Of a stretch of 64,000 nt of DNA, positions 1 through 10,314 are shown one piece after another (position 1 is the first letter of the stretch; each line of letters opens with the position of its first letter). The stretch spans positions 310,001 through 374,000 of the forward strand of contig NW_025408673.1 of the NCBI RefSeq assembly GCF_020360975.1. Direction: 5' to 3'. The DNA is from Hirsutella rhossiliensis. Taxonomy: Eukaryota > Ascomycota > Sordariomycetes > Hypocreales > Ophiocordycipitaceae. The translations under genes were made by a program, and so were the position numbers. The notes beneath the pieces were generated by a model. That model saw only the letters and a program-made list of their open reading frames with translations. It searched no databases and was not told where the DNA came from.

Positions 1-2986
1 TCGTATAGAAGCCTTATAGTAAGTCTTATCGTACGGGCCCTTTCTATTATAGTACCCCCTAATCTTTCTGCCCCTCTGTTCTAGGCCTAGGTATTCGGTG
101 CTAATAGGAGGGGTAAAATTCCCCTTTTTCGAAGCTAATTTAAGATATCCTTCGTAAATAGCTCTCCGTTAGACCGTATCTTCTTTACCTCGTAGCTAAA
201 GTAGGATTTTATCTAGTTAACGAAGTCCCGTAAGGTAGACTAGTTATACTTACTTAGGTAGGTCCGTAAGAAATAGGGGAAAACTATCCCTAAAAAAGCG
301 TCTATAAAAAACATTACCCTAACGAAGCTTTCCTAGTCCCTAGAGACATCGGTCTAGTCGACCTAAATTTCCTTACACGGCTGGTCCGGCCGTATAGGCG
401 TTCGTCTAGAAATTCGTCTCCTAGTCTTTCCTTAGCCGCAGTGTTCGTATTCGACGGTCTTTAGGCCCCTTATTCGTACGCCTTATTATTAACCTAGCTT
501 ATATAAAGCTAGGGGGCCCGGGTGACCGAGTCGTACGTGCTAAAGAATGCCGTCTCCTTAGGCTGCTAGAAGAGGGTCTTTTATAGTAGACCTATTCTTC
601 CTAGTAGGGAAAGCTAACTTCTCGAATAGTTCCTTCCTATAAATAGGTTAGAATTCGAGAACGAATTAACTAAATTTCTCCTTAATAAGCCTAATAGTTT
701 AATTCTTCTAGACTAGCCTCTAAGGCTTAGACGTTATATCCTAGAAGATTCCTTCCTTTCGAAGAAGGCGGAAGGAAATTAGGCTTATTAAAAATCGAGG
801 GTAAAAAGCTACCCTTTTTCTTCGAAGAATTCGTATAGATCCGTTAGGTAATTTTATCGTAAAATTCACCCTTCGATATCCTTCTATCTATACGGTTAAT
901 TCCCTAGTAATAAGATATTCCTTTCGTGCCTTCTTAAAGGACCGGAATCGTAAGAGTATATTATAGATATCGAGGGAAGTACTAGAGTTAAGGATAGCTG
1001 ATTTTCGTAGGGGATAATCGGAGGGCTCTAACGGTTAGTCTTAGCCTTATTAATCCGTAGGGAAGATAAAGGCCGGATTTACTATACTAACGATTTTTCC
1101 TTAAATTTACGGCTTAAATAAGGGTAGCGGCGTTAGTTGCTATTTCTTAGTAACCCGAATCTCGTCTATTTTCTTCTATAACGAGGGGTCCTCCTTAAGA
1201 GACTATTATACTATTTCTCGTAGCCTCTTTAAAGGGTTAATTCCTTTAGGTCGGTTTTCCTCGAAGACCTACTAGCAGTCTTCTAGCCGATAGGGCTTTT
1301 TGCATACTTAGTAGGTAGGTCGATTCCTCCTTATACGTTTCTTCGAGGAATCCTTGTCCCGGTCTAGAAGGTCTACTTAAAAACCCCCTCTTTTTGCCCC
1401 TTATTGCTAATGTTAACGAGGTTCGATTTCGACTAGTTCCCTGATTTTTCGACTAACGGACTAAAAGGTCTATTAGGGGACTAGTCGGGCCGGTCTAACT
1501 AACGGGACCGGGGCCGGGCCTAGAGCAAGATACGTAGCCGGGGCCGGGGCCGCAGCTATAGTTAACGACGGCGTTAAGGCTCTCGAGGGAGGAGGAGCCG
1601 AAGGGGCAACAGCCGTAGCAGCAGCAGCGGGAGCCGCAGCAATAGGGGCTATAGGTCGAACCGTCTAGGTCGAGTGCTAGCCTCGAAGGAATAAGACTGC
1701 TTACTATTATACTCTAGCAGCCTCTTCGTCTAGTTCCCGGCTAGCTTCTTAAAAGATAGTCGAGTAACCGTTACTAATAGGCTTTATTAGTAGAGATATA
1801 TCCTATAGCTACTAGCCGGAAAGAGCTTCTATAAGGAAGTATTAGTTAGCTTCCTTAAGGATTTCTTCCTACTTAGCTAGCTACGAAGAAGCTAGTAGGT
1901 TCCTAGTAGAAAAGGCTCCTAGGTAGGCTATATAGGTCTTCCTAATACGGTTAGTTATATAACCTCTCGAGGGAGCTATCGAGGTCTCGAGCTTTAAAAG
2001 CTACTGCTTAGGAGTCTCTTCCTCTCGAAGAGAGATTAGCTTTACGGCACTAATAGATTCCGTTATCGCCGTACGAGCAGCCGTTAGTAGCTTCGTCTCG
2101 TAAAGGTATTCCTTTTAGTAACTCTTATAGTCGCCTAAGGTAGTAGAAAAAGCTCTCTATTATATAGAGGTTAGCTCGGAGAAGATAGAAGCTCCCTCTA
2201 TAAAGTCCGTTGCCCTAGGACAAAGAGGGGGCTTAAGAGGGTCCTACTTATTAGAGAAGACTAAATTATAGATAGTTCTATCTATACGAGCCTATAGCTC
2301 CTTTACCTACTTATCTTAATCTTAGGGCTCTATAAGAATCGTCCTATAGACCGTAGGGATAGTAGAGGAGTCGTTTTTCGATATCGTTATAGAAAGAGGG
2401 GGTAGAAAAGTTAGTTAAAAATCGGCTTTTCTAGTAAAAGGGGTAAAAGGGAGCTATAAGGGATATAAGAAGGGTGCCTTTTATAGTAGCCGGAAGGTAT
2501 AGGAATACTATTCCTCCCGGGCTTATAACTCTCGCGTAGAGAGATATAAGAAGTATATATAAAATACACAAAGGTAAAATTAAAAGTAAGGGGTAGGATA
2601 GGTAAGGCAGAGGGATTTAATTCTTATAGGAGCAGTAATAAAGGTAGGGGAGTAATTATTATATTGCCTTAATCCTTCTTCTTTCCTCTATCTAACGCCC
2701 CTATTTATACCTGTCTAGTATCTTAATTAATAAAGAAGATCCTACTTAAAGAAGCTACTAATATCCTTTTAACTACCGAGCTTTTTACCGGTTTTTCCTT
2801 CCTTTATAGCCGTTTCCGGTATATCCGTCTTATCTCTTACTACTTTATACTTTTCCCGTATACCCCTACCCTCCTTTCTATACCTCTTTTTAGCTCCTTC
2901 TTCTATACCGGGTATTTTTAGCTTCCTTAGTCCCTCTTACTAAGGGATATCTTTAAGAACTACGAAATTAGGCTACGCTTCGCGAT
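1..2986 (-). mobile_element. Copia-A copy A1, Ty1/copia retrotransposon, 5' half, cut by window edge
   Basis: The stretch is the reverse complement of about 25,930-28,470 of the better-kept Copia-A copy, so it holds the 5' LTR, leader, gag and pol up to the integrase core of a minus-strand element whose 3' half lies left of the window. The inferred order on the minus strand is LTR (2986-2530), primer site, gag (from about 2,390 down) and integrase (about 560-1). CA and TG are nearly absent, and every pol frame is full of TAG/TAA codons at positions that are Trp or Gln in the mild copy. This is a dead, RIP-mutated copy. The match to the other copies is unmistakable over the whole length. Confidence 0.93.
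2530..2986 (-). repeat. Copia-A 5' LTR of copy A1
   Basis: It begins 'tctcgcgtag' and ends 'cttcgcgat' on the plus strand, matching the ends of the 477-bp LTR at 25,454. It is somewhat shorter than the other copies through small deletions. The element interior lies to its left, which makes this the 5' LTR of a minus-strand element. The flank on the right starts 'ctata'; the partner target duplication is outside the window. Confidence 0.92.
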
Positions 2987-3121
2987 CTATATAGCTAAGT
3001 ATCTTATCTTAAGGTACTTATACTATAGGAGGGAAAGAGAAGTCCTTTACTAGACCTCTAAGAGATAAGAGGGGGCCCTTAGCTTACTTATTCTTTATAA
3101 ATTTAAAGAAAGAAAGGAAGC
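2987..3121. other. Short unassigned flank between Copia-A1 and Gypsy-A
   Basis: About 135 bases of RIP-type sequence (no usable ATG) between two elements. I find no match to other parts of the window. It is probably the end of an older repeat into which both elements inserted. Confidence 0.5.
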
Positions 3122-3307
3122 TATTATAGAGTAAGTAGAGGCGTATATATAGGTACTATCTATAGGATAATATTAATAAGCTATATAGAGCTCTTCTATA
3201 TACGGCTAGCCCGCCCCTATATATATAGGATCTAGCCCTCTATATATAACTATATAGCTTAGGCTATAGCCTAAGCCTATTACTTATAATAGTTAAAGAC
3301 TCTTATA
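3122..3307 (-). repeat. Gypsy-A 3' LTR
   Basis: 186 bp, the same length as the copy at 9861. Ends 'tattatagag...cttata' fit TG...CA ends after RIP. No indel separates the two LTRs by eye; the differences are only transitions. Several of these pair CG in one copy with TA in the other. Confidence 0.88.
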
Positions 3308-3610
3308 TAATGCCTTCCCTTAAGCGTAGTATAGCGCTGCCTTATTAATAGCTCCTATATAATTAGGCCTATACTACTAGCTCTCCCCTACCCTTTCCTA
3401 TTAATTAGGCTAGCCCTACTAGCCTTATTATCCCCGCTCCTATTAGCCTAGGTAGCTAGAACCTAGCTCTATACTTATCGGCTAGCTAGCTATTTAAATA
3501 AGGGCGTAACCTATTATATACGCCCTTAGGTAGCTAGCGGCTGGTCTAGACCTACGTAAGCCTTAGGTTGCCTATCCCCTCTACCTTAGGTAGTATCCTC
3601 TACTAAGGGG

Positions 3611-3662
3611 TATATAAGGCGGCATCCCCCCCTTCCCCTTTCCTTCCTTTTCTCCTTTCTTT
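3611..3662 (+). promoter_or_regulatory. Candidate plus-strand promoter in the 3' region of Gypsy-A: TATA box and pyrimidine tract
   Basis: 'tatataa' at 3611-3617 is followed within about ten bases by a C/T tract at 3625-3662, a layout typical of filamentous-fungal promoters. It faces right, opposite to pol, and lies upstream of a GC-rich block with long plus-strand frames. Gypsy-B has the same arrangement at 47865-47918. It could be chance in a TA-rich sequence, but the two-element agreement argues for function before RIP. Confidence 0.45.
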
Positions 3663-3879
3663 AACTATAGTAGTAGTATTAATAGGTAAGTTCCGCTTTA
3701 CTTAAGGCGTTAGTCCGTTCCTAGCTATATAAGCCGCTTTATTAACGTATACTTATAGTAGTAGTAGTAGTATTAGTAATAATAGCCTTAATAATAATAA
3801 TAACTCTAACTAGTAAGTTTTACGCCCCTTAGAGCGGGAGGCCGTAATCTATTATACTAACTTCTATAGTAGATATATC

Positions 3880-4725
3880 TACCTCTCCCTCTCCTACCTC
3901 CTCCTTCTTAAAGCGTATAGAGTCGTTCGTTAACGCTATACTAGCCGCGGCCGACGACGACTCTACCGCTACCGCCGCTCTTACCCGCGCCGCCGCTACC
4001 GCTCCTACTACCGCCGCCGCCGCCTCCGCTACGCTATTCGCTCTTATATCGCCCCTTAAGGTAACGACGCTATCCCTACCGCTACCTATAATACTAGGCC
4101 CTTTAGCCCCCGCCTCTATCTCTACTACCCCTATAAGTCTATAGTTAAGTAAGCGTAATAGATATTATCCGCTAACCTCCTATAGTATAAGCGCTAAGTA
4201 TAGGCCGGCGCCGCTTACTCGGCCCCTTATATACGTTATACGTTATAGGAGCTCGACTACTCCGACTAGGCTAGGCGCTACTATAGCGGTAGCTACTACT
4301 AGTACGCGCGCGCTAGCCGCGCCTATAAGGCGGCGCCTCCCGTCCTCCTCGCTATAGCGTCGGCTTAAAAGGCCGGCTCGTATAGGTAGGCGTAAGGGGC
4401 TACTAAGAAGCGCCTTACCGCCGCCGCCGCCGCCTACCGTAACCTCCGCGCCCTTAAGCGATAGGGCCTTATACTTAAGTAGGTCCTTACTCCTCTACTC
4501 CTTTACTTCCGCCTTTAACGTACCTAGCGCTAGGGATACTACCTCCGTCGCCCTATTAGCGGTCCCCTTAGCCGTACCCGCCTTTACTACCGCCGCTACC
4601 CCTACCGCCGCCGCTAGCCGCCGCCCCTTTACCCTTAGAGACCGCCGCCGCCGCTAATAAAAAGGAGGAGGCTAATAAGGACGATAATAATAAAGATAAT
4701 AATAATAATAATAATAAAGAATAAG
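3880..4725 (+). pseudogene. Candidate antisense gene of Gypsy-A, GC-rich, product unknown
   Basis: This CpG-rich block lies between the chromodomain end of pol and the 3' LTR. On the plus strand I read long frames rich in Ala, Arg, Tyr and TAG. The Tyr and TAG load is what RIP makes from His/Cys and Gln/Trp. One frame from about 4,150 runs past 4,640 and includes a basic, Ala-rich stretch ending 'YRNLRALKR' near 4,435-4,460. A second plus frame and one minus frame are also fairly open, so the coding strand is not certain. The TATA box and pyrimidine tract upstream (3611-3662) and similar placement in Gypsy-B and Gypsy-D favour the plus strand. I do not recognise the product. Alternatively it is a sense 3' ORF or a non-coding GC-rich tail. 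Confidence 0.38.
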
Positions 4726-4879
4726 CCTAAGTAGTCTAAGGGCTCTACCTTATAATAAACGCTATTTTTATCTCTACTTATACTATTACGCTTATATTAC
4801 TTATATTACTATAACTACCCCCTTTACTTTACCTACTTTATAGTCTTAGCCTAGGCTGCTATTAGTAGTTTACTAGTCT

Positions 4880-7800
4880 ATTATTTTTATCTATTAGTCT
4901 ATATAGGGCCTTAAACTTATTAAGGGCTATAGCTCCTATAAACTTATATATAGGTTCTTATATAAGGTCGAGGTACCCGCGCTACTTAATAAGTACCTCT
5001 TAGCGTTTCCCTTAGCCTACCTTCTTTTAGCGTATAGCCTATATCTCTTTAACCTTAAATTTATTATCCCCCTCTACCTTAAATATAGACGGTTAAGCGT
5101 TTATTACTTCTTATTTAAGTAGCGGGTTAAAGGAGGCTTAGCGAAGGAGGTTAACGTTAACCTTATTATAGACCCTTATTAAAAGACTATTAAGCTTAAC
5201 TACCTATAGGCTAACGACCCTTTATACTATAAACTTTATATATAGCTAGTCTAACTTCTTTTTTAGTCGCGCTAACCTATAGTTATAGAGGTCGAGCTAT
5301 ACTTTATCTCTTACTATAAACTTATCCGCTAGCGCTTTAGTCTTATTAATATACCGCTCTTAATCTTATACTATAGCGGCTATCGCGGATTAATAGTATT
5401 CTATAGTTTCTTATAGCTTTTATATAAATATAGAAGCGCGGCTTTTTAGTAACGTACTACTATACTACTCCGCTACTATATCTACGGTAAACGGGATTAA
5501 GGAGGGCAGCTTAAAGCTATACGTTACGAAAAAGGGGGCTATCTTAATAGAGGTTTACGGTCTACTATTTAGCGCGAGCTAGGTAGCGGGGAGCTAGCGG
5601 TCTTAGTCCGCTTAGTTATAGGCTATAATAACTTATAGGTATGCCTATACTTCTTAGTTAACCCTCTTAGGTCCTTTATTAGTCTATAGGTAATAAGCTA
5701 TACTAAGTAGCTATATAATTTAAAGTAGCCGGTATAAGTACTATTAAAAGTAGCTAGTTTAGTTTAACCCTTTATCGCTTATAATAAAGGCTAGCTAGCT
5801 ATATAAGCGGGCCTAGTACTAAAGGAAGCGCTCTATATAGGCTTCTATATCTATAGATAGTATTAGCTTTAATACTACTAATTTACTAAGTCGGTCCTTA
5901 ATTACCTATATATAGCGGTTACCGCCCTTTATAAGCGGGAGGTCTATTATAAAGTCTATCTATATATATATATAGAACCGGTCTAGTACTAAAAGCTACT
6001 TTAATAGCCCTTTAAGCTACGCCCTTTAAATCTTTATATAGCTATAGATATTATAGTTATAGAGAAAGCGATAAACGTAGTACTATAAGAGGGGCTAGTA
6101 AAAGTCCCTTATAAGGCCTACCGCTATACCTTATCTACCTAGGTAACCTATAATACTAAAGTTATAGATAAGTTAAACTAGCCTCCCTTAAAGCTCGTTT
6201 TATTTATCTAGCTCTAGCGGTCCCTCCTTCTCCTTAGCTTCTATAGTATACGGTACGCCCGGTACCTATAGTCTCCCTCGCTAGCGTAGATACCCCTATA
6301 GGTCGATATAGTAGTCGGCTACTTATACCTTTAGCTTTAGCTTTAGATCTAAGCGTTAAGCGCTAGACTTAATAGCGCGGCGCACGCCCTTATAAGTATA
6401 GTCTAGAGCTATTATCCTATCCTATAAGCGTTAAAGGGCCTTATCTTAGAATACTCTCGCCGCGCGCGCCCTTAGGCCGGTCTATCCCTCCTTACTAGAC
6501 CGAGGTAAAGGAATAAGGGAAAGCTTATCCGTTAGCGCCGCGCCTCCTTTTACTAGGGAAGCTCCTATATAAGTCTATAGCGCCTTTTATAGGATAAGCT
6601 ATAGATCCCGGGCCTTAATATCCGCTCTTATCGGCCGGTCCTAATCCCTCTAAGAAAGCGTATCTAGGACTATAGAGTCCCGCCCTAGCTAGTACTTAAT
6701 TAAGAAGTTAAAGTATAAGAGATACTCCGCTTAGCGGGCTTACTACTTTAAGAGGTACTAGTAAGTTATAAAGTACTTAAGGTTCCTATAGTCTATAAGA
6801 ACCTTAAAGCTCTTATAGCTCTAGAGCTCCGCTTACTAATACTTAAGGTAGCTAATAATCGCTAGTATCTCCTTATTATAAATAGCGTAATTCCGCTTTA
6901 CTAGGGTTAGCTTATAGGAGTAGAACGCTATTAGTTACTTCCGCCTATTTACCTCTTAAGAGAGCGTTCCTTTAAGTGCTTAGCCGCTATAGTCCGCTTT
7001 AACTAACGTAAACTAGTTAAAGTCTTACTAAAGTAGTACTAAGGCTTAAGAGAATAGGTCCTTAAGCGTATAGAACGCTCCTTCTTATATAGGCCCTTAG
7101 TAAAAGGCGGTCCGCTTCCTAGTAATCTTATTTAAGGGTATTATAATATAGGAGAAGCCCTTAATAAATATCTTATAATAGTTCGCGAACCTAAGGAAGC
7201 TCTATACCCCTATCTATATAGTTAGGGCAGCTTAGTCCTAAATCGCCTAGATCTTTATAGGATCTACCTATATACCTATACTTATATAGATAATAAAGCC
7301 TAGGTACTTAACCCTCTTAACCTTAAATTTATACTTATTTAGGTTAAGGTAGAGCCTATAAAGTTAGAGGCGCTTTAGGACCCTCTATACTTTCTATATA
7401 TAGTCCTTATAAGAGCCGCTTATATAGATAAGGATATTATCTATATATATAGAGGCGAACTTATCGAGGAAGTCTTAAAGTATATTATTAATATAACGCT
7501 AAAAGGTAGCGGGCGCTCCTAAGAAGCTAAAGGGCGTTATAAGCTACTCGTATAAGCTATAGCGCGTATAGAACGCTGTCTTTTACTTATTACCTTCTTA
7601 GATCTATACCTTATAAAACGCTTATTTTATATCTAGCTTTATAAACTACTTTACCTTTAAGAGGTTATAAAACGTATTTAAGATTAAAGGTAAAGGGTAG
7701 CGGTCTAGCCTTATAATTATATTTAGAGCCCTATAGTTATAGTAGAACTATATCCCGCCCCTTAGTTTATATATAAATAGGACCGGCGCTCTTACTTTAG

Positions 7801-8450
7801 AGCTACTTACTTAAATAAAACCTTTATTTAAGAGGTTATTTAGCGTCTTCTTAAGTACTAGCAGCTCCGCGTATAATATACTATATAGTAGTCTAAACGG
7901 TATAGGCAGTTCCTACCCCTTCTTATTAGTATAAAGTACGATCTTATAGTCTACCCCTAGCTTATATAGGTTAAGCTTATCTACTTCTTAGAACTTAAAT
8001 AGCAGTAGGAGGTCGTAAAAGCGCTCTAGTATCTACTACCGTAGCTTAAAGGGCGACTTTAGCTTCTTTATTTAGAGGGCCTTATCGATATCCGCTAAGC
8101 TAACTATATAGACCGCTATATTAGCCGCTACTTAGCCTTCCTCCCGCTTTAACTGTTATATAGTTCTTATAAAGATAGAGGTAAGGACTTCTTATACTAA
8201 GTATAAAGCTCGCACGCTTAGTCCTATGCTTATAGAACTATTATTATAGCGGACCTACTATTATATAGGCCTAAACTATAGCTTCTTTTAATATAGAACT
8301 AAGTATAACTCTATATATAATAACTAGGGTTTCCTAAAGATTAAGGGAAACTTTAATTAAGGGATTATATAGGCTATAATAAGCTTATAATAACCGTCGA
8401 CCTCTATAGCTAGCTATATAATACCCTTAATTACTATACCCTTTATCGCG
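4880..8450 (-). pseudogene. pol: Gypsy-A pol relic: protease, reverse transcriptase, RNase H, integrase, chromodomain
   Basis: This is the polyprotein that copies the element RNA into DNA and inserts it. On the minus strand the RT centre reads 'SIYIDNILIY' at about 7,455-7,420, where the gypsy consensus has YIDD; the second Asp became Asn, as GAC to AAT by RIP. The integrase C-terminal part reads 'VRDKV*LDLYNYRLARLKK' at about 5,330-5,270, the GDKVWL region with Trp changed to TAG. A chromodomain-like 'LIK*RGYLDLI*EP' follows at about 4,960. Frames are broken by many TAG/TAA codons. The domain order RT, RNase H, integrase places it in Ty3/gypsy, and the chromodomain in the chromovirus branch. 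Outer limits are approximate. Confidence 0.8.
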
Positions 8451-9860
8451 CTTAAAGCGCCCTTTACTTACCTTAAGGCGATCTTTTTTACTAGTACTTA
8501 TATCTCTTATATAAGCGCCTCGTTTACTACGGTATAGTATTAATAGCCCTCGTTTATAAGGGCGGCGATAGGTAAGGAGTTATTAACTATAACTTATATT
8601 AAAGTAGGCTCCTCTTTTATATAGGCGGATAATTCCTCCTTCTCTTTTACTAGTACTAGTAATTAGGGCTCTAGAGCCCGTTTTTACTTTAAAGCTACTC
8701 TTTTTCCTCTAGGCTTAAGGGAGCAAAGTCCTCTTTATCGTCTAAGGTAAGGAGCGGTTCTATCTTCGCTACTCGAACTACTATAAGCCGCTTAGCTAAA
8801 AGGAAGGGGCATTTTAATATAAAGTATATAAACGCGCTATAATATAGGTAGCGGCTATTAGCTTTCTTTTTCCCGATTTCCTTACTTATTACTTACTTTA
8901 CCCGCTACTTAGAGAGCGGGATAGTATAAGGGGTATTTAATAACGACTTCCTACCGCGTTTAGCTCGGTCTATATAGGTAGCTAATATTAAGGTATCTCC
9001 GTTAGTATCGATAGTCGGCTATTCCTTTTATAGAGGGGCGGTAATCCCGTTACCGCTATATAGCGTACGCTTATAAAGCTTTTAAAAACGCGGCGTTTAC
9101 TTATAGCCCTATACTACCTTTATTAACTAGCTTATATACTCGCTATAGTTAGTAGGTATAATTATAGGGATAAGTAGCTCTTATAGGGCTAGCGTAATCG
9201 AGTTCTATAACTATATAAGCTTTACGCTATCTTCTTATACTATAGTTCCCGCTACCTATAAGAGCGTCTTTTTAAAGTTAGGGAGGAATTCGCTAAAGGT
9301 CTACCCGTCCCTTTACTTAAGGGTCTATAGCTTATCCTATACTTTCTCCCGCTCCTATACGTTGCCGAACGTATATATAAGGTATTAAAAGAAGTCTTAT
9401 AGGTCGCGTTTGCCTCTAAGGCCGCCCTTATCCTAGAATCTAGAGATCCGCTATATCTAAGGCTCTAGTAGCGTATAGAAGAGCGAATACTACGCTATAT
9501 TATAATAGCCGTTTAGGCCCTATTTCTCGTCTATTATAAACTTTATCTATAGCCGGCTAAGGAAGAAGTAAAAGGACTTAGGCTTACTATCTTAAGTCGG
9601 CTAAGGAAGCGGCTTCTATATTAATAGTACCGCCGCTATAACCGGTATTATTAAGGTTATAGGGGTTAACGCTAGTCTTATAGACGGCTCCCTTAGTATA
9701 GCGAGAACCTTATTCTTCTTACTAGCCGTCGCGCTTTTAATCGCTTCTAGGATAGCTATAATACTTCCTATCCGCTTAAGGGGTAGCAGGGTACTCCCTT
9801 AAGAGAGCGGCACCCTTTTTAGGGAGATATTTATTAGATCTATTAGTTAATAGCTTATAC
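8450..9860 (-). pseudogene. gag: Gypsy-A 5' internal region, probable gag relic
   Basis: By position this is the leader and gag between the 5' LTR (9861-10046) and the pol region. The sequence is RIP-mutated, and I could not read a zinc knuckle or a capsid motif with confidence. It encodes the structural protein only by inference from element order. Confidence 0.4.
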
Positions 9861-10046
9861 TATTATAGAGTAAGTAGAGGCGTATATATAAGTGCTATTT
9901 ATAGGATAATATTAATAAGCTATATAGAGCTCTTTTATACGCGGCTAGCCCGCCCCTATATATATAGGATCCGGCCCTCTATATATAACTATATAGCTTA
10001 GGCCGTAGCCTAAGCTTATTACCTATAATAGTTAAAGACTTTTATA
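9861..10046 (-). repeat. Gypsy-A 5' LTR
   Basis: 186 bp, matches 3122-3307. Because pol reads on the minus strand, this right-hand copy would carry the promoter for the element RNA. Confidence 0.88.
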
Positions 10047-10314
10047 AAAGCCCTTTTAACCTTCTTAGCTAAAATAAAGATAAGGATAGCTAAGTAGCTT
10101 AAAAAGGAGTAATCTAAGGGCCTTAGGGCCCTTAAGGGGGAATATTACTATATAAAAGGAACTAAACTAATTTTTCTTTTATCTTTACCTTTATAACTAC
10201 CTTTTCCTTAATTAGTTATAAGCCCTTAAGCTCTATAGCTAGCTAGGACTACTAGTAAAGGCCTAGGCCTTTATTAGCCTTATTATAGCTTTAAAGGCTA
10301 TATATAAGTAATAA
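10047..10314. other. Unassigned AT-rich, RIP-type sequence
   Basis: About 270 bases between Gypsy-A and the truncated start of Copia-A2. It holds a small palindrome around 'gggccttagggccc' (10128-10141) but no readable frame and no match that I can find elsewhere in the window. Confidence 0.45.

Larger units (their letters stand above)
3122..10046 (-). mobile_element. Gypsy-A, chromodomain Ty3/gypsy retrotransposon with both LTRs
   Basis: Direct 186-bp repeats at 3122-3307 and 9861-10046 bound a 6.9-kb element. Flanks are 'gaagc' (3117-3121) and 'aaagc' (10047-10051), a 5-bp target duplication with one mismatch. The reverse transcriptase motif reads on the minus strand, so the 5' LTR is the right one. 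By eye the order on the minus strand is gag (about 9.8-8.5 kb, weak), protease/RT/RNase H (about 8.4-6.5 kb), integrase (about 6.4-5.2 kb), chromodomain-like end (about 5.1-4.9 kb), then a 1.5-kb GC-rich 3' block. The LTRs differ at about 13 sites, all transitions, as RIP predicts. RIP and nonsense codons make it inactive. Confidence 0.88.

Noticed and set aside
3741..3800. Microsatellite (tag)n/(aat)n runs here and at 4,690-4,720 as separate repeat loci
   Set aside because: Short and imperfect, inside the Gypsy-A 3' block; they are explained by the RIP-biased composition.
8460..8700. A CRISPR or regular spacer-repeat array in AT-rich parts of the window
   Set aside because: Only simple TA-rich similarity from RIP; no regularly spaced identical repeats, and the organism is a fungus.
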